Origin: Stratiolaelaps scimitus
Lineage: Eukaryota > Arthropoda > Arachnida > Mesostigmata > Laelapidae
Length of the DNA: 64,000 nucleotides
Direction of reading: 5' to 3'
Assembly: GCA_019614645.1 (NCBI GenBank)
Contig: JABWDB010000015.1
Location: 372,001 to 436,000 of the forward strand
Below are positions 10,957 to 24,976 of this stretch, one piece after another. A program made the position numbers and the translations under genes. The first letter of the stretch is position 1. Every line of letters starts with the position of its first letter. The notes beneath the pieces were generated by a model. That model saw only the letters and a program-made list of their open reading frames with translations. It was not told the DNA's origin and did not search any database.

Positions 10957-11274
10957 GATCCGCCCGCGAATCTAACTCAAGCCCGGCGTCGGCTTACATC
11001 GATTCCCACACCTGGATATGGAATAGTATGAACTCTCCGGTCCTCCCCAGAGTCAACGGACACAAACGTAAACCCTTTGGACGGAAGTGATGCCAGGGCG
11101 AGCAAGATAGAGAGGACGCCGCCGGCTCCGTTCGTCTGAGCGATTTATTGCTTTTTTCACATGACTGTTGGACGACAGGAAGATGCCGATGGAAATGATC
11201 ATCATATTTGGGCCCGAGCAAAAAACAGCTCAACTACGCCGCTCAATCCGCCGATATCGCATCGTCGCGCTACT

Positions 11275-11279
<5 letters not shown>

Positions 11280-11353
<74 letters not shown>

Positions 11354-11359
11354 ATATAT
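11280..11359. repeat. Compound (TA)n(TG)n(TA)n microsatellite
   Basis: About 60 bases of TA run into a short TGTGTG tract and back to TA. Confidence 0.95.
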
Positions 11360-13548
11360 CAAATGCTCCCGCTGTCCGCTCCGGCGCAGGTTTTGGAGCA
11401 GATGCCACCTGCTAGGGACGTACCTAGATTATATAAGAAAATGCCCTGTGTTCTGACGCAATCGACTACGGCAAAATGTGGCCTTCTCCGCAACAGCAGT
11501 GGGGCTACCGGTTGTTATCCTGTTGTTGCTGCTGCTGCTGCTGCCGCTTGCTTTGTTTTTGCCATAGTTCATGTTGTTCGACGGGCGCGCATGCAGCGCG
11601 ACGTGGCGGCACTTCGGGCCGACCCAGTGAACAACTGCCCCGCCGAACTGCTCTCATCAGGATACGGAGGCTTGAATTGCTCATGTGGATGCCTCCTCTT
11701 TCGTCATCGCAGCATACGGCAAAATCCTGCCATCCTGACCTCAGGAGCAAAGCTGGGTATTATCCTCCCAGCGCAGTTGACGCTCGTAGCCATGCGACCA
11801 TATACGGACAACAACTACGTCTGAAAGGTCTGCTGATAGCCGAATACGGCTGGAAACCTTTCGGCCGCAAACGGGAGTCCAGGTACGCATGCATATACAT
11901 ATCAACATGCCTAGCATGAGTAAGCAGCCGTTATAGCAGTCGAAAGCAGACAAGTTGCGACCGGATTTCCTCAATGAAATAAGATCTTACGAAATAAGTC
12001 TCAAATGGTTCTAATAGCGTTTTCGATCACCGCTCCATCCGCACGTTTCTTGCTGTCGTACCGTAACACGGTTCAATACAATGTCTGCTGTTGTTGTTGT
12101 TATCGCCTGTTCCACTCTCGTTTTTGTGGGCGCCGTCGGTCCGTTACCCTTTGGTGACTTTTGCTGTTGGAAGAGTTGCGCAATCTAGTTCCGTTGCTAT
12201 TTTATAATGATTCCCCCGATGTAATAATCCATTCCAGCAAAATAATGCCCCGGTTGTGCTCCTTTTGTCTTCAAGCAATTTCGCTGTCGTCGTCCACTCG
12301 GCTCGTTATCAATTGCCGTTCCCTTGCCGGTCAGGGCTGGCGTTTGTTGACGTTGACGTTCTTGCTGTCGACGATTCCTCGTTATTAGTCTGTCGCGGAA
12401 ACTACCGACTGGTGTTGGCTGGGGAACAACTGAAGTCGTACTGTTACTACTAAGTAAAGTGAATTTTCTTGACTGATTGTCAACGAGCCTTAAAGATTTA
12501 ACAACGTCCACGGCGCAACTGCTTCATAGGACGGACAAAAGCGGGCGGATGCCTACGGCTCCCGTTATATTCGTAGCGACTGGAGCGAACGAACCAGAAG
12601 AGAGGAACAGCTTCCAGCTATGGAGACGACCATGAAGGACAACTATAGCGACAGACGGTAGGATCCATCATTGAACAAGGTCGAACTTTGGAGCAATTCT
12701 CAATAGAGGAGAATGGAGGAGCGGTCGCGGGTGCGCGCGTGGTGGCTTGGCCGTCATGCAGCATACCCCGAAAGGTTGGAGGACACTTGAAGATCAAGGA
12801 GAAGCTGAGGAGGACCAATAAACGATCGCGGCCTACCTCCCGTTGGCCTGTTCGGTCCTGAGGCCGATATTGACCGACACTGATTCATTAGCCGATTGGC
12901 ATAACGGCGCCGGCATCTGCGACTCGTTAAGTCACTTAGCGCTCGTATCGAAATCTCTACTCGTAGGGGTAGTACGCTATTTCAGTGTTTGCTTGGCTGG
13001 TCTCGCGGACATCGCCGCCGCCGCCGCCGCCGTCGTCGAATAACAACAGCGGGAACAAGATTGAACGATCGGTGGGAGCGTTCACAATTATCATTCACTG
13101 CCGCCGTGCGTCGGTGGGTGAGTCGCTCGGTTCTCTGATTCTCGCCCTTGTCTACCTGGACCCCGCCCCACCTTTATGCGACTGTTAAACCCATATTGGG
13201 ATGCGCAACGAGAGATCGGAGGGAGCTCGATACGACGGTGGACCCGATCGACTACCAGTAGCAGTGTCGTGCGGCGACGATTTTTCCAAGACGAGACGCG
13301 TCCGAGGAGACATCTGATTTTCACAGGGATGAACAACAACGATCAGTGTCTCCGAAGCACTGCCAATTCGTAGATGATGCTTAGTAGCCTGTCTGATCAG
13401 TGTTCTCTCTCTCTCTCTGTCTCTCTCTCTCTATTGCCCGAGGCTCCGTAGCTATCAAGCTGCTCGTTCGGGTCGACCCGTTCAGGGGGCTTTCGTAAGA
13501 ACATTGTCGGGATTAAGCTTTGTAGCGGTTCCTGTTATCATCGTGGTT

Positions 13549-13610
13549 TATATATATACACATATATATATATATATATATATATCTATATATATATATA
13601 TATATATATT
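13549..13610. repeat. (TA)n microsatellite, interrupted
   Basis: TA repeat with ACAC and CT interruptions, about 60 bases. Confidence 0.92.
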
Positions 13611-14442
13611 ATCGGAGACCAGCGAAGCTTCACGTAACTTTCAGGTGATTTTCGCCCATTTCGAATCGTTACAATCAAAGTAAGCGAGCGTGATCGAAAT
13701 CGACGCTACGGCGCGATCGGCTGCTGTGATTTCGCGCTAACGTCGCCGGGATCGGCCTTTCGGCGATCGAGACTCGACGAATTGACAAGCGCTGGAGCAT
13801 GACGAGCTGGGCTCGCGGCCCAACTGAAATACCACCCACCACTAAGCGTTGCTGCTTCGACACTGTTCTCTAATGTAACACGCATTGCTAATCGGCTATT
13901 GCTAGATGAACTCACATGTATCGTTTGTTATGTTGATCTTATTTATTTAACTATCAAAGAGAAGAGGAGAGAGAGATCGAGGAACGCCAGAAAGTTACGT
14001 TCGCAGCCGTGCGTAATGCTGCCCATTACGTAATCTAATCTTATGTGCATGTAGGGTATTAATTGCCCTTGGGTAATTGAGGCTAGTGCATTAGTAGTCA
14101 GCCATCCATATACTCGATTTCGCCTGTCGATTATTGGCTGAATGATTATAGCCGACAACACTTGATAATATATATCGTGTTCAGGGTTGAGCGAGGCGTG
14201 GGCTGTTGTTTTTTTTTCGTTCTAGGTTGAAGGTTCACAGACGTGGGCGGACTTGTGACCCTGTGTCAGGGTACAGTGTTTGTTTATGTCGTCAAGTGGC
14301 CGAACGGAGATAGATTTTAATCTACAGATAATGTAGCGACATTTGCAATAGGGCAGTTGATTTGATGCTGTTCACACAAGATGGCAGATATCACTCAAAC
14401 AGACCTATGATTGAAATGGAATGATCAAAGTATGGATGATAC

Positions 14443-14521
14443 ATATATATATATATATATATATATATTACATCGATTGCACAGATGAGTAGAGAAATTT
14501 ATTTTGAATTAGCAAAACAAT

Positions 14522-14610
<89 letters not shown>
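14443..14610. repeat. Pair of (TA)n microsatellites
   Basis: Two arrays, 14443-14469 and 14524-14610, are separated by 54 bases of unique sequence. The second is about 87 bases of pure TA. Confidence 0.95.
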
Positions 14611-14613
<3 letters not shown>

Positions 14614-16311
14614 GTGGCGAATCATTTCAACCGAGGCCGTCATCGTCACCCCCAAGGAGTCGTCTTTCTACCACTGCACAACGAAAGAAAAGACGCTGAA
14701 GAAGAAAAGATCCCTCCGCGCACTCGTCTCCGATGGCTCGAATCAGCCTATGACCGGCTCCTTCGTTGAAGCAGCTGACAGTGAGAGAGGGCTGTTGATC
14801 TTGATCAGGTCTTCGATTGTATACGATTCGTTAGACACTAACGCCTTCTGTAGCTCTATGACGTGGGCAAAGCAGCGACTGGATGTTGTTTGTATACAAA
14901 CTCCTTAATCAAGCTCATACCCGTCAGTGAATAATCATAGCTCATATGTGTGTGTGTGTGTATCCCTGTGCGTGTTTGTCTTGTATTGTAAATGTAAATA
15001 TATTATACCCGTTCATTTTGTAGGGCTATGCAGTCACCGGCGATCGCTTTTCTTCCATCCCGTATAGTCTTTCATGCAGCTAGCTTATACCGTGCTATCC
15101 GATCGAACGTCGGAACATCTCGCCACAATTGCATTCCCAATCCTCTACGGTATTCAGAGCAATTTATCGGTTACCGCCGATTGCTTGTTACCCTGATCCA
15201 GACGACGCAGACGTCGTGTCCGTCTTTCCGTCCACTGGCCAGATTACGGTAACACCCAACACGAGATGTCGGTACGGGGGATTTCTGTGGAGGAGCCAGG
15301 CCGGCGAATCGACGGTGTCCAGAAGAAAATGAGTCCGATAGCAGTGATATGGTGACGCTGAGACGTAATGCCCAGCAGCGAGCGCTATTAAATCTCATTG
15401 TATCGTGTACAAAGCGAAAAAGCAACGGCGCGACAAAAACTTTATTAATTGTTTTCTGCAGCAGTCCAGCAACGAAGAAGCTCTCTCACTGTTCGCCGTA
15501 GTCGCGACCAGCCATATATATATATATATATATTTGGCTTACTACTGTGATGTCATCGATGTAGAACGACGACATGTGTAATCTCTTGTGGAATCCGATA
15601 TAAAATTCCTGCCCTGTGTTGAATATATATATATATATATATCTATCTCCGTGATAATATGACCCTGCGGAATGGGGGGCGGGGACGCGCTCTTCTGCTC
15701 TGTGTGACGCTCGGGCCGTGCGCGGGCTATTGAGCGGCGCAATTGATAAGCGCTATAATAATAATAATAATCATACAAGAAGAAATCTCGATGAAACAAA
15801 GGAATTTCAAAATGTTATCGAATTAATTATCATATCGAACGAAGCTGAACTCCGCCCGCGTGGACGCCTTCGACTCTGATCGAAATCGATCACTAAGTGA
15901 ATATATATATATATATATATATATACACATTTGTCATCTACGGTCATCATCCGAGAGGGTCGACGTGGTGCGCCCGATGAATCCAACATATTCCTCCAGT
16001 CGGGGGTAGGAAAAAGCAGAACGCATCAGAGAGTTGCTGCTGATAGAGAGACCGAGAGAAGGAGGGACAGCAGCGAGAGAGAGATATAATTTCTTAAATG
16101 TTGCGATATATTAGTAGTGGAATAGCCCTAGGTAATCCTGAATCAGGCTCGAGTGACTTTGAGCCTTGGGTGTTGGAGAGCTCATGGCGACCTACCGCCA
16201 TGCACGCTATCCGAAATCTGCTAGAATAGTTATGGACCTAACCTTATTTGCTTTCCGACTAATCGACAACAATAACACCCACAACAACAAGAACGCCTGA
16301 TGAAAAATGTG

Positions 16312-16313
<2 letters not shown>

Positions 16314-16360
<47 letters not shown>
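16314..16360. repeat. (TA)n microsatellite
   Basis: About 47 bases of TA repeat. Confidence 0.93.
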
Positions 16361-16362
<2 letters not shown>

Positions 16363-19300
16363 TAGTTAACTGTACGGTATACTGTCCCTTTCGTGCGAAT
16401 ACTTTTTCCCCGATATTTATTTCGTAAGCGAAGATGGACAATGCAAGTCAGGATCAACCTTGCTAACACATCATCTTTACTACAGACAAACAATTGACTA
16501 TATAACTGCTTGATAATTGGTTACCTGAACAAAAGAGGTCCCGTGATTCTCACGAGTCACGCTGCCAACTGCTGATCATGTCAACTACGCAACGGTGCAC
16601 GAGATGCATTTTTGGGTACATTTTTCGCCATACTTTTCATACTGGACGCTATCAAAAAAGTTCTCAATCTCTCTCTCTCTTTCCGCGATTGCCGTGCACA
16701 TAACGAGAAATTGTCACCGTATGGAATCCAATCGGTATTCTATCGTTGTATAGGGTTGCTTGTGATCGTTGCCGTCACGTTTCTCTGGTAAATAAATGTA
16801 ATTGGAGGGGTTTTTTTTTCTGCTAGTTCTGATATATCCCAACCATCTCATTACGATGGAACGATGCGAATGTCTAAGACCGACCAGAGCACTTATCTCA
16901 TTGGCTCGTAGATCACCACTGCTCGATAATATCAACATTATCTTCGACGGAGAATTTCATTCGATTGCGCAATAATAATAATAATAATAATTAGAATATT
17001 AATATCGATACCATTCTGTCGTTGGTCGGACTCTCCCGAAGCAAGCAAAGTTCAATATCGCTATCGATACAATAACATCGTTGCAGCTTTTAAGGCCGGA
17101 TTTGCCGAGCAAACACTGCAGCTGCTATCGTTTAAATTCAACTTTATTTTGTTATTTATTATTTACCATAACTGTGCCAAATACAGATCAGTGTCCCAGC
17201 AGTGAGGAATTTTTGTTCTACGAATGAGTGAATAAATTCGTCACCACGCTACGAAAACGTCCCCGACGTTTCGATTTTACGTTTGGATTAGGTTCACAAT
17301 ACGAATTATATAATAGAACATAACACTGCTGGTGGACAGTGTAGCAATTATTGTTATTATTATTATTATGATTATTTTTGTTGACGCATTATTTTGCGGA
17401 TTTCTGCTCCCGCTCCATGCCGTCGTTGTCACGGGCAGCGGACGCCCGCTGCTCGCTGGCGACGCGAGACCATCGATCTGTCCAGCCTTCACTGGTATCC
17501 CCACCAGCAACTACGGCATTTACGATTGCCGGTCGTCACTAGCCGTCGCGTTCCGGTATACGACAACAAGAGCAACTATTAGACAACAACAGCAGCAGCA
17601 GCAGCAACAGTAGCTGAGCTGGCCGAAGTGTAGCCGACGCGCAAGCAGAGTCACATAGGGCAGACATCTGAAAATCCCCGCGACCGGACCACCACAGTTC
17701 GTGGATGGAGCGCGATCGATTGATCGGACGGAATCTTCTGAGCCGATTTCATTTCGATCTAGTCTTCTCAATTCTTTCTTCGTCTTCTTCTTCTTCTTCT
17801 GCTTAGCGGCGTAGCCGCGCGCTTTTTTTTCTGACTGACAAAGTGACACCCTGGACAACTGCGACAGCGACGCTCGGAGGAGCGACGATTTTCGAAAACA
17901 ACCTTCTGCTTTCGGGGGAACCCGTTCCTTTGGTCTTTTCGTGAATGGGTACCAGCTTCGTAGTGGTGAATACGCTCATAGCAACAGCAGCAGCAGCAGC
18001 GGCAGTACGAATATAATCACAGTGGTCGTTGTGTTAGCTGGCGCACCAGCGATGTTCACTCGACATCTAAGCGATTTTCATTGCGAAGTCATAATGAACA
18101 TAAAAGCCATAGTGATAATTGGTGGCGATTCGGTCCTCCTCCCCTACGTAAGCGTCGCTCCGATCTCTCGCTCATGGCATACGGTGTTAGTTGATCGCTT
18201 GTACGTTTTTGTCCGCTCGGGCATATGCATCGCCATGTATTCGACCATTCGATCTGTCTGTTGATGAAGCTGTCCACTGGGCCACACAGTTCAACGCGAA
18301 CATCAACCATCGGACAACTTTGCCCCCCCCGGCCCGGCCAGCCCCGTCCCGCCAAGGCAATTCGGAGTTTTTCTCCGTGGCGCAAGCGGATCAGATTTGA
18401 TCGGAGAATTTCGTCCCGTATAGATTATGATCCGTGCCGGGCGCACTTGCCACGGCTCGGAGGCATACGGCGGCGAGCGCTAGAATATATATATATATAT
18501 ATATACATATACAGTTCAAGGAAAAAATGCGTATTTTCGTTAAATAGCATCGAATGTTTATAGATAGTGTGCATCATCGCATTCCCAATTACCTCTCGTC
18601 GATGGCCATGACCATGAGATGGGCAGATGCAGGGAGCAGCGCTTAATGTTTTTGGTGGCCAATAGAAATTATTGAGGGAATCGTTTGAATAATGCACAAC
18701 AAACAACCAAAACAAGTTGTAGCAGTACAATTGTGTATACTGTTTTATAGTCATTGGAAGCGAGCTCATGAGGTGATTCGAAATTAATCGACTGGACGAA
18801 GTTCAACATAATAGCAAAAATAAGTAAGCAGTCATATATGCATGCAGGAATGGTTTTTCAACAATGTTAGACATATGCTAGAGTTCAACGGGCTATTGAA
18901 ACCGAACATTGCACACAGGTTAGACATTGTTTAGGCGTCCTCATGTAGCCCTCTCTATTTGCCCATACTAGGATGTTTTATTTCTCTGCGAACGTTCTAT
19001 CCCTTCGAAGCCTACGTTGGGGCAATGTCAATTTTGACAACTCGTCCAATAGGCATATATTTGCGTGGCATAAGAAACTGCATATTTCAATGCTCTTATA
19101 TTATTTCCTCTTATACAATCCGCTATTTCGTTACTACACGAATCTTGTCTCAAGCACGTACCCAGCCGCATGCGACGGAGCGAAATACATATTAATATAG
19201 ACTTTTTTCCCTCGAAATAAATATTGGAATAATTCAATAATGATAATAGTTATAACAATGTTTAACAACATATGCTAGTAATTAGTGCAAAGCAATTTCG

Positions 19301-19408
19301 TCCCGTTCATCCCCGTCGCCGAGGTGTCACCCGGTCGCCGGATCGCGACGAACCGATACTAACTATTGCACCTGCAGCAGGTTTTTACTGTCATCATCTT
19401 TTCGACAT

Positions 19409-19516
19409 TTACTGTTCGTAGATGCGGACATGACGCTGTTCGTCATTGTATACACGCATAGTCAGTTCCGCCACAGAAGACATGGGCACAAGCTGCGGCA
19501 TTCGAAGGGTCCCAAT
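19409..19516 (-). CDS. Possible terminal exon, unrecognised product
   Basis: On the minus strand a plausible acceptor (ttatctgctgcag) at 19517 leads to an open frame of 35 residues ending RVYNDEQRHVRIYEQ and TAA. Composition is protein-like with few low-complexity residues. The frame is also open upstream of the acceptor to 19666. No family is recognised and no partner exon was found. Confidence 0.2.
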   Translation of the reverse strand: MGTLRMPQLVPMSSVAELTMRVYNDEQRHVRIYEQ

Positions 19517-20489
19517 CTGCAGCAGATAACTCCGTATGCGATGCTGGTGCTCCCGCTGACGGCGTCGTACGACGATTCCGTAATAAGCATTGAGGCGCGT
19601 CAACACCGCATCTATCAAATGGCTGCTGCTAGGCCAGTCGCGCGTAGCAAACAACACGTGCGTCAACCTCTCCCTCTCTCTCCCTATATATATATATCTA
19701 TATATATCTCATTTCGTTCGAGGAGGTGGTGGCGGCGGCTGCTCTTATAGTAGCAGAATTCCGTCAGAATATCTGGCCGATATTTGGAATTCACGGTCTG
19801 GATGGATGGCAGCTCCGCGCGAATTTTGCGCGAATCTCGCTGACTCTCGTTTCGCAGCAGCTGCTGCTGCTGCTGCCGGTGTGCAATTTCGATCTGCGTT
19901 ATCTCCGATCAGCGAACTGATCCCTCGTTCAGCTGCCTTCCAAAAAAGCATCGGTGGCGTTCGCCGCGAACGCGCGCGTTTGCAAAAATTTCGTGGGGAG
20001 CCAAACTGAAGTCTTGATAACGAATCGGCGTACTGTAGCGCGCTCATTTGCCCTCCCTACGATTCCGTCCCAACCTCATCCGTAGGCCGTATCGATCTTC
20101 GCCGTGTCGGCAGATTGGCGTAGGACACAGATTCGCTGAGTTTCATTAGAGCATTCTGCGTCACACTCACATTCAGTAGCTACGAGGCGAAGATGCTGCC
20201 GCCGTCGCCGCCGCGCTCTGAGCGCGTGTACACATGTAGACGGATGTGGTCAGATAGAGGTGGATCTGTCAGCCTCTCGGATCACGATCAGAAGTCGGAC
20301 GTGCCGATCGCCAGGCAGGTCGTGTGTCTATGCCCAATGGAGGAATCCTCGGTTGTGATCGTTGCTGTGTCTGTCGTCAATGCCGCTGCTGTCCTTGCTC
20401 GTCGACGTTGCAACGCGATTGCAGGAAGATTTATGGGCGTCGAAGATATTGGATTACTATTATTATCGTTGTGCATCGTTGCAAGGAAG

Positions 20490-20520
<31 letters not shown>

Positions 20521-22770
20521 TTTTTGCGGGGGATATTTTTTGCGCATATGTGTTCCACGTGTGCCATAGGCTCTGATACGTGTAATTCCGCCGACATTAG
20601 TAATTGTTTTTCGAGCTGACCCTCAGCCCCCCGCCACTATTCGTATAATGCACTACTAACGACCGAAGTGACACCGAGGTATAGGTGCACTCGTGCAGCG
20701 CCAAGCCACCGCCGAGGCCACCCCGCGAGGGTGGCCCGCCAGTGCATTCGTGTGCGCTTGTCTTGCAATTGGGAGACAAGTAGGTGCACACATGGATTCG
20801 ATTGCCGCCGTTGTACATTCGTATTTTAAAGGGACCCATCTTATTGCAGAATGCCGTGAGAAGTACCATGGATGTTGAATGTCAGCCCGGAAAACTTCAC
20901 TTTTTTTCTAGAGTTGAAACCACCAGGTTGACGTTGTTCCGCATCTTATTCAGCCAGCAGTGTGACAGAATCATAAGAATCATAAACATATAATCATATA
21001 CTGTATGCGTCATACATGTGTGCTACTTGGCCGGCCACCGATCCACCCACAGGGAGCGTGGCACATTGAGCATTATTGTTAGCTGTCCAGCGAGGTAATC
21101 GATAGTGTAATTAATTCGCAAAAATATTGCTCAGTGAACATCTCAGTGGTGAGAATTGAAATCGCTAATTATTTAGATGTTTTAATATTGACCCTTAAGT
21201 AAGGCTAAGTCTCTGGCTATCAGAAGCCAGAGGGTGCAGGTTCGAGCCCCGCTGTGTGACATATAAGAGAGCTTAAGCGTTCTAAAATTGCAGCTCCTTT
21301 AATAAACCAATATACTTTTACTTTACTTTTTACTTCACTGCTCTCTCTCTCTCTCTCTCTGTCTACCTAGTTATTTATCGTTTATCTCTCTCTCGCTCAT
21401 CGCGTACCCAACGAACTGCACACCCGAAATAGATTCTAATCATTTGCCAGCTACGCGTTTAGCATTTCAGTCGGCCAGCAGTGGCATACCCCGTCAGTGG
21501 CGGCCGGAACCACCGTTCAGCGCTTGCGCTAATGACAGAGTCCGAGGGTGAACCGCTGACGATACGAGCCAACAATGGTAATTATTGTGATTGTCACACC
21601 CGCGCTGTCAGCGTCGCAGCAACAGTGCTAGCCGTGACACGCTAATGCATTTCGAGCTGGAAAGAACTTCATTTTTGATTCCTTGTTGTTGTTTGTTGTT
21701 GTTGTTGCTGTTGTTGTTGCTGCCACTGAAAGCTACACCTGGCAAACAATAGGCTGTCCCCATAGTCGGCCATTGTCAACCATGCGACGGCAGCTGTAGC
21801 CGAAGCAACATTTCCACAGCGCAGTCGGTGCGATATCGCCTGCCATGGCGCGCGAGCATCCACCCAGCAACAGAACAGCGTGAACCGCTGAGAACGTGAA
21901 CGCTCTTATATGTCTGGTAGCGTTACCGTTGTTGCAGACATTTCGTTGGCGCCGAAATCTATCGTGTGTCCGTCAGCGTGCCCGGCCTATCCGTTGGCCG
22001 ATTGAATCCCACCGCTTCATCCTCCGCCGCTGCTGCTGCTGCTGTGTGACGATGAACTGTAAGCACCTCTGAAGGGTACTTCAGCTAGCCTCGCCAACGT
22101 TCGCCCCCTCATCCGTTGTGGGCATTCTTCTCCATGGCCTCTACCCCCCCCCGCGTTGGGACAATGTCTCTGATATGAAGTGGGTGCACGAAAATGATGG
22201 CTCAGAAGTTCATTCAATTTCGATATTCTGTCCGTGTATCTACTGTATAGTATATCTATGTATGATGTATTCATATGTTTCATTACTGTTTTACAGTGTG
22301 TTTCGGATTGCGGGCGTGCTAGCCCGCTGCTGCTGTATCCGTCCTCTCCCATTCAATAGCCGTGTGTGTGTGGTACGCGTCGAATTGTTATTGTTGTTGC
22401 TGTTGTTGTTGTTGCTGCTGCTGCTGCGTCTGTCGTGCCGTAGTTCTGGTGGCCAGAGTGAATTGTCTTCTGGTGTGTACGGTAAGCAGCTTCAATCAGG
22501 CTGCCTAGCGGTCCGACGACCGCCGGGATCCGCCTGCCGGAGGAGACACTCCGACAGTGATCGGAAATCGGAAGTCCACCGCCGCCGGCAACAACAACAG
22601 GCCGGCGGCCGAATCGCGGAACGACTCGCCAAGCATAGTTGTACTAGTAGTAGTGTAGTAGCCGTGGTGGCAGCTATACATAGTATGCATACGCACCACT
22701 TTGGGTGTAGGGACAGATAGCTTTATGCCGGACGACCGCCGAGAAGATCAGGGGGTGCCGGACGGTCTGC
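19517..22770. other. No recognised gene; one SINE
   Basis: It contains a (TA)n/T-run at 20490-20525, (CT)n at 21340-21361 and GTT/CTG runs at 21685-21720 and 22390-22425. Several overlapping frames are open on both strands at 19.7-20.1 kb and 22.1-22.7 kb, with no family resemblance. Confidence 0.4.
21196..21334 (+). repeat. SINE family A, most complete plus-strand copy
   Basis: A tRNA-like head includes a stem CTCTGG...CCAGAG and a B box GGTTCGAGCCC at 21239-21249. The conserved body follows (GACATATAAGAGAGCTTAAGC, then AAATTGCAGCTCCTTTAATA), ending in a CTTTTACTTTACTTTTTAC simple tail. An RNA polymerase III B box plus a simple-sequence tail is the standard layout of a tRNA-derived SINE. 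Confidence 0.75.
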
Positions 22771-23001
22771 TTAACGGTCGCTGTCATCGACTGAGCCCAG
22801 CTCCGCAGCGACTTCGAAGGGATCAGTGAGCGAATCAGCAGAGAACAAGGCTGAACCAAATTCGCATCCGTCCTTCCAGCAAGACAAGCAAAACATATGG
22901 GGATATGGCTGAGACGGATGCCGCGTTTGCTGCTGTTGCTGCTGCTCAGCCGGCGTCGGCTCACTGCCTTTGATGGTGGCCCGTTGGACATCGGCGAACA
23001 T
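22771..23001 (-). CDS. Possible coding stretch, unrecognised
   Basis: This minus-strand frame of 76 codons has an ATG (at 23001) directly preceded by an in-frame TAG. It contains a Gln run, a Cys-containing FCLSCWKDGCEF and an acidic ending AAELGSVDDSDR. It could be a small gene or a C-terminal exon. The other two minus-strand frames are also open in part, so coding is not proven. Confidence 0.22.
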   Translation of the reverse strand: MFADVQRATIKGSEPTPAEQQQQQQTRHPSQPYPHMFCLSCWKDGCEFGSALFSADSLTDPFEVAAELGSVDDSDR

Positions 23002-24083
23002 CTATCCTGTGTGTCCAGTGAAGGTCGGACGAGAAAAACAACACAACACAAGATGCAGCAACGAGAGGAAATCACTCAGAGGGAGCGGTAATCCGCGAAT
23101 GAACGTGGGCCACGACCACGTTGTGTTCGTTAGCGGAACACTGCGCCCGACGGTGAACTACGATCGAAGGTGGACTATCGAAGTCATAGCGAGAAGTCGA
23201 ATAGCTGCTGGCAGCAGTTGCGGTTGTGGCAGTTTCGGCGAGGCTCTGCATAGAACGGGTTGTACTCGCTGGCGGGACACGGTTCGCCACGTAGGCACCG
23301 CTGATGTCGGTAGAGAGAGAGCCGAGGTGCACGTGGGGTCTGCATTTCCTTTTCAATGAAAGCGTGTATCAGTGAAGATCTTCGACGGCGTCGACTGGAG
23401 GGGAGCTTCTGGTGGTGCTGAACTTTGATGCCGGCCGAGTGATACAGGTTTTGCTGAATGGATATGTGTAACACAAGCGTTTTTAGCAGAATCACGGTAT
23501 GAGCGTAGTGCGTCTCGAAAACTACGCGCGAAATAATCAATCGAATTATTTATTATACAATATATACATATATATATATATATATGGGGGGGGGAGAGAG
23601 AGAGAGAGTTATTCTCAGATGTTGTTAATGACCGTCAAATCGATCAAATGCGCGCTATAATTATTCACTCGTTACACGGCAAACAAAAATATCCATGGGT
23701 CCGGGAGGGAGAGGTCAGACCCAAACTTTCTCATATAAATCTATCTATGAATTATATGTAGATATGTACATGGGCCTCTGCAGGCTGTAGAAACCTCCCC
23801 ACATGTTGTGCCTCACGTTTAGCAATACCGTGCTCAAAATGATAATTATAATAATCATCATGATAAGATAACAATGATAGTCCTTATCTATATATCTGGG
23901 TTTCCTTATAACAAGGAAATCTTTAGTAAACTAATTAAAGCCAGCTTCAGCTGAGGAAATCGCGGTGCCTTCGTATGATTTGGATTCATTCGAGCCTCAT
24001 AAAACGAGTGTTGTGATTCTTTATACCACACGTCCGCGTTGTACAATATCACTGGTAACTAGAAAGATTAGCGGACAGATCGG

Positions 24084-24118
<35 letters not shown>

Positions 24119-24941
24119 CAAAGTAGTTTCGAAAACAAGGCCCGCTCCTTAACCCTTGTGACGCTATGCGCGGCTGCGCCGAGCAGCTCGAAAGGCTCTC
24201 TTCTCTCAGAGCCATATCAATTCTCAGCAACATCCATGTCAGACATTATCACCATTTCGATTGAATAACGTAATATAGCCGGCGTTTTCGGACGCCGTTT
24301 ACCGCCAAGATGACGAACTGACAACTAGAAACGCATGCGTTTTCGCCATATCGCGTGACCAAACAAGCGGCAATAGCTATCATATGCATGTCGTTCTGTC
24401 CTGCATGCGTTACTGCCATGCTATGTTTTTCTAACAAGTTTTTCACACTACAGCCGTTGTGTTTCAGGCGTTCACCACGTCAGCGAGTTCGTTTCTAGCC
24501 GTTGCCGATGTCGCTGTAATTATAGGCCGAATAATAATAATACTAATATTAACAATAATAACAACAAGAACGCTTACAATCTCTAGTTATGAGTGGAGCG
24601 GTGGGAGACGAGTGAGCTCATATTGTCCCGGGGGGGGATCGCGTCGAGGCTGCTGGCGGCCAGCGAACGAAAAGCAGAACAGTCTCCCAATAGAGATGGT
24701 CGCGAAAACACCGTTTCGTCCATACGAAACCGCCACTGCATAGACAGTAGTTATTATTGTGCAACACGTAACGAGTGCCGCGCATTGACCTTCTGCTGCG
24801 AGCATCGGGGTGGACGCCGATGGCGGTGCCGCCGGTGGCGAACGCGATACTTGTCCCTGGATGCTCCACCGTCTGCGACTCGATTTGGGCTTTGCGATGG
24901 CAGTCCACCAGCAACGTAACAGGAGGACCAGCAGCAGCTAT

Positions 24942-24976
<35 letters not shown>

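Larger units (their letters stand above)
9971..19408. other. Repeat-rich stretch without a recognised gene
   Basis: It should hold the 5' UTR and promoter of the FRMD6-like gene near its left end. Visible are (GTT)n at 10346-10377, CTG-rich tracts at 11520-11550 and 12083-12105, (GCC)n at 13012-13033, many (TA)n arrays, and (CT)n at 13404-13432. Long frames here mostly translate the TA arrays as Ile-Tyr runs. Nothing else is recognised. Confidence 0.45.

Noticed and set aside
11161..11456. Long frames with Ile-Tyr (IYIYIY) runs, also at 48.6, 49.5, 52.2 and 61.8 kb
   Set aside because: They are translations of (TA)n arrays, which contain no stop in the ATA/TAT reading; both strands give the same run.
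13951..14160. Minus-strand frame with hydrophobic C-terminus
   Set aside because: Short, no splice support, no family resemblance, in a TA-rich context.
21239..21249. tRNA gene suggested by the B box GGTTCGAGCCC
   Set aside because: No complete cloverleaf; the head is joined to the shared SINE body and tail seen at other sites.
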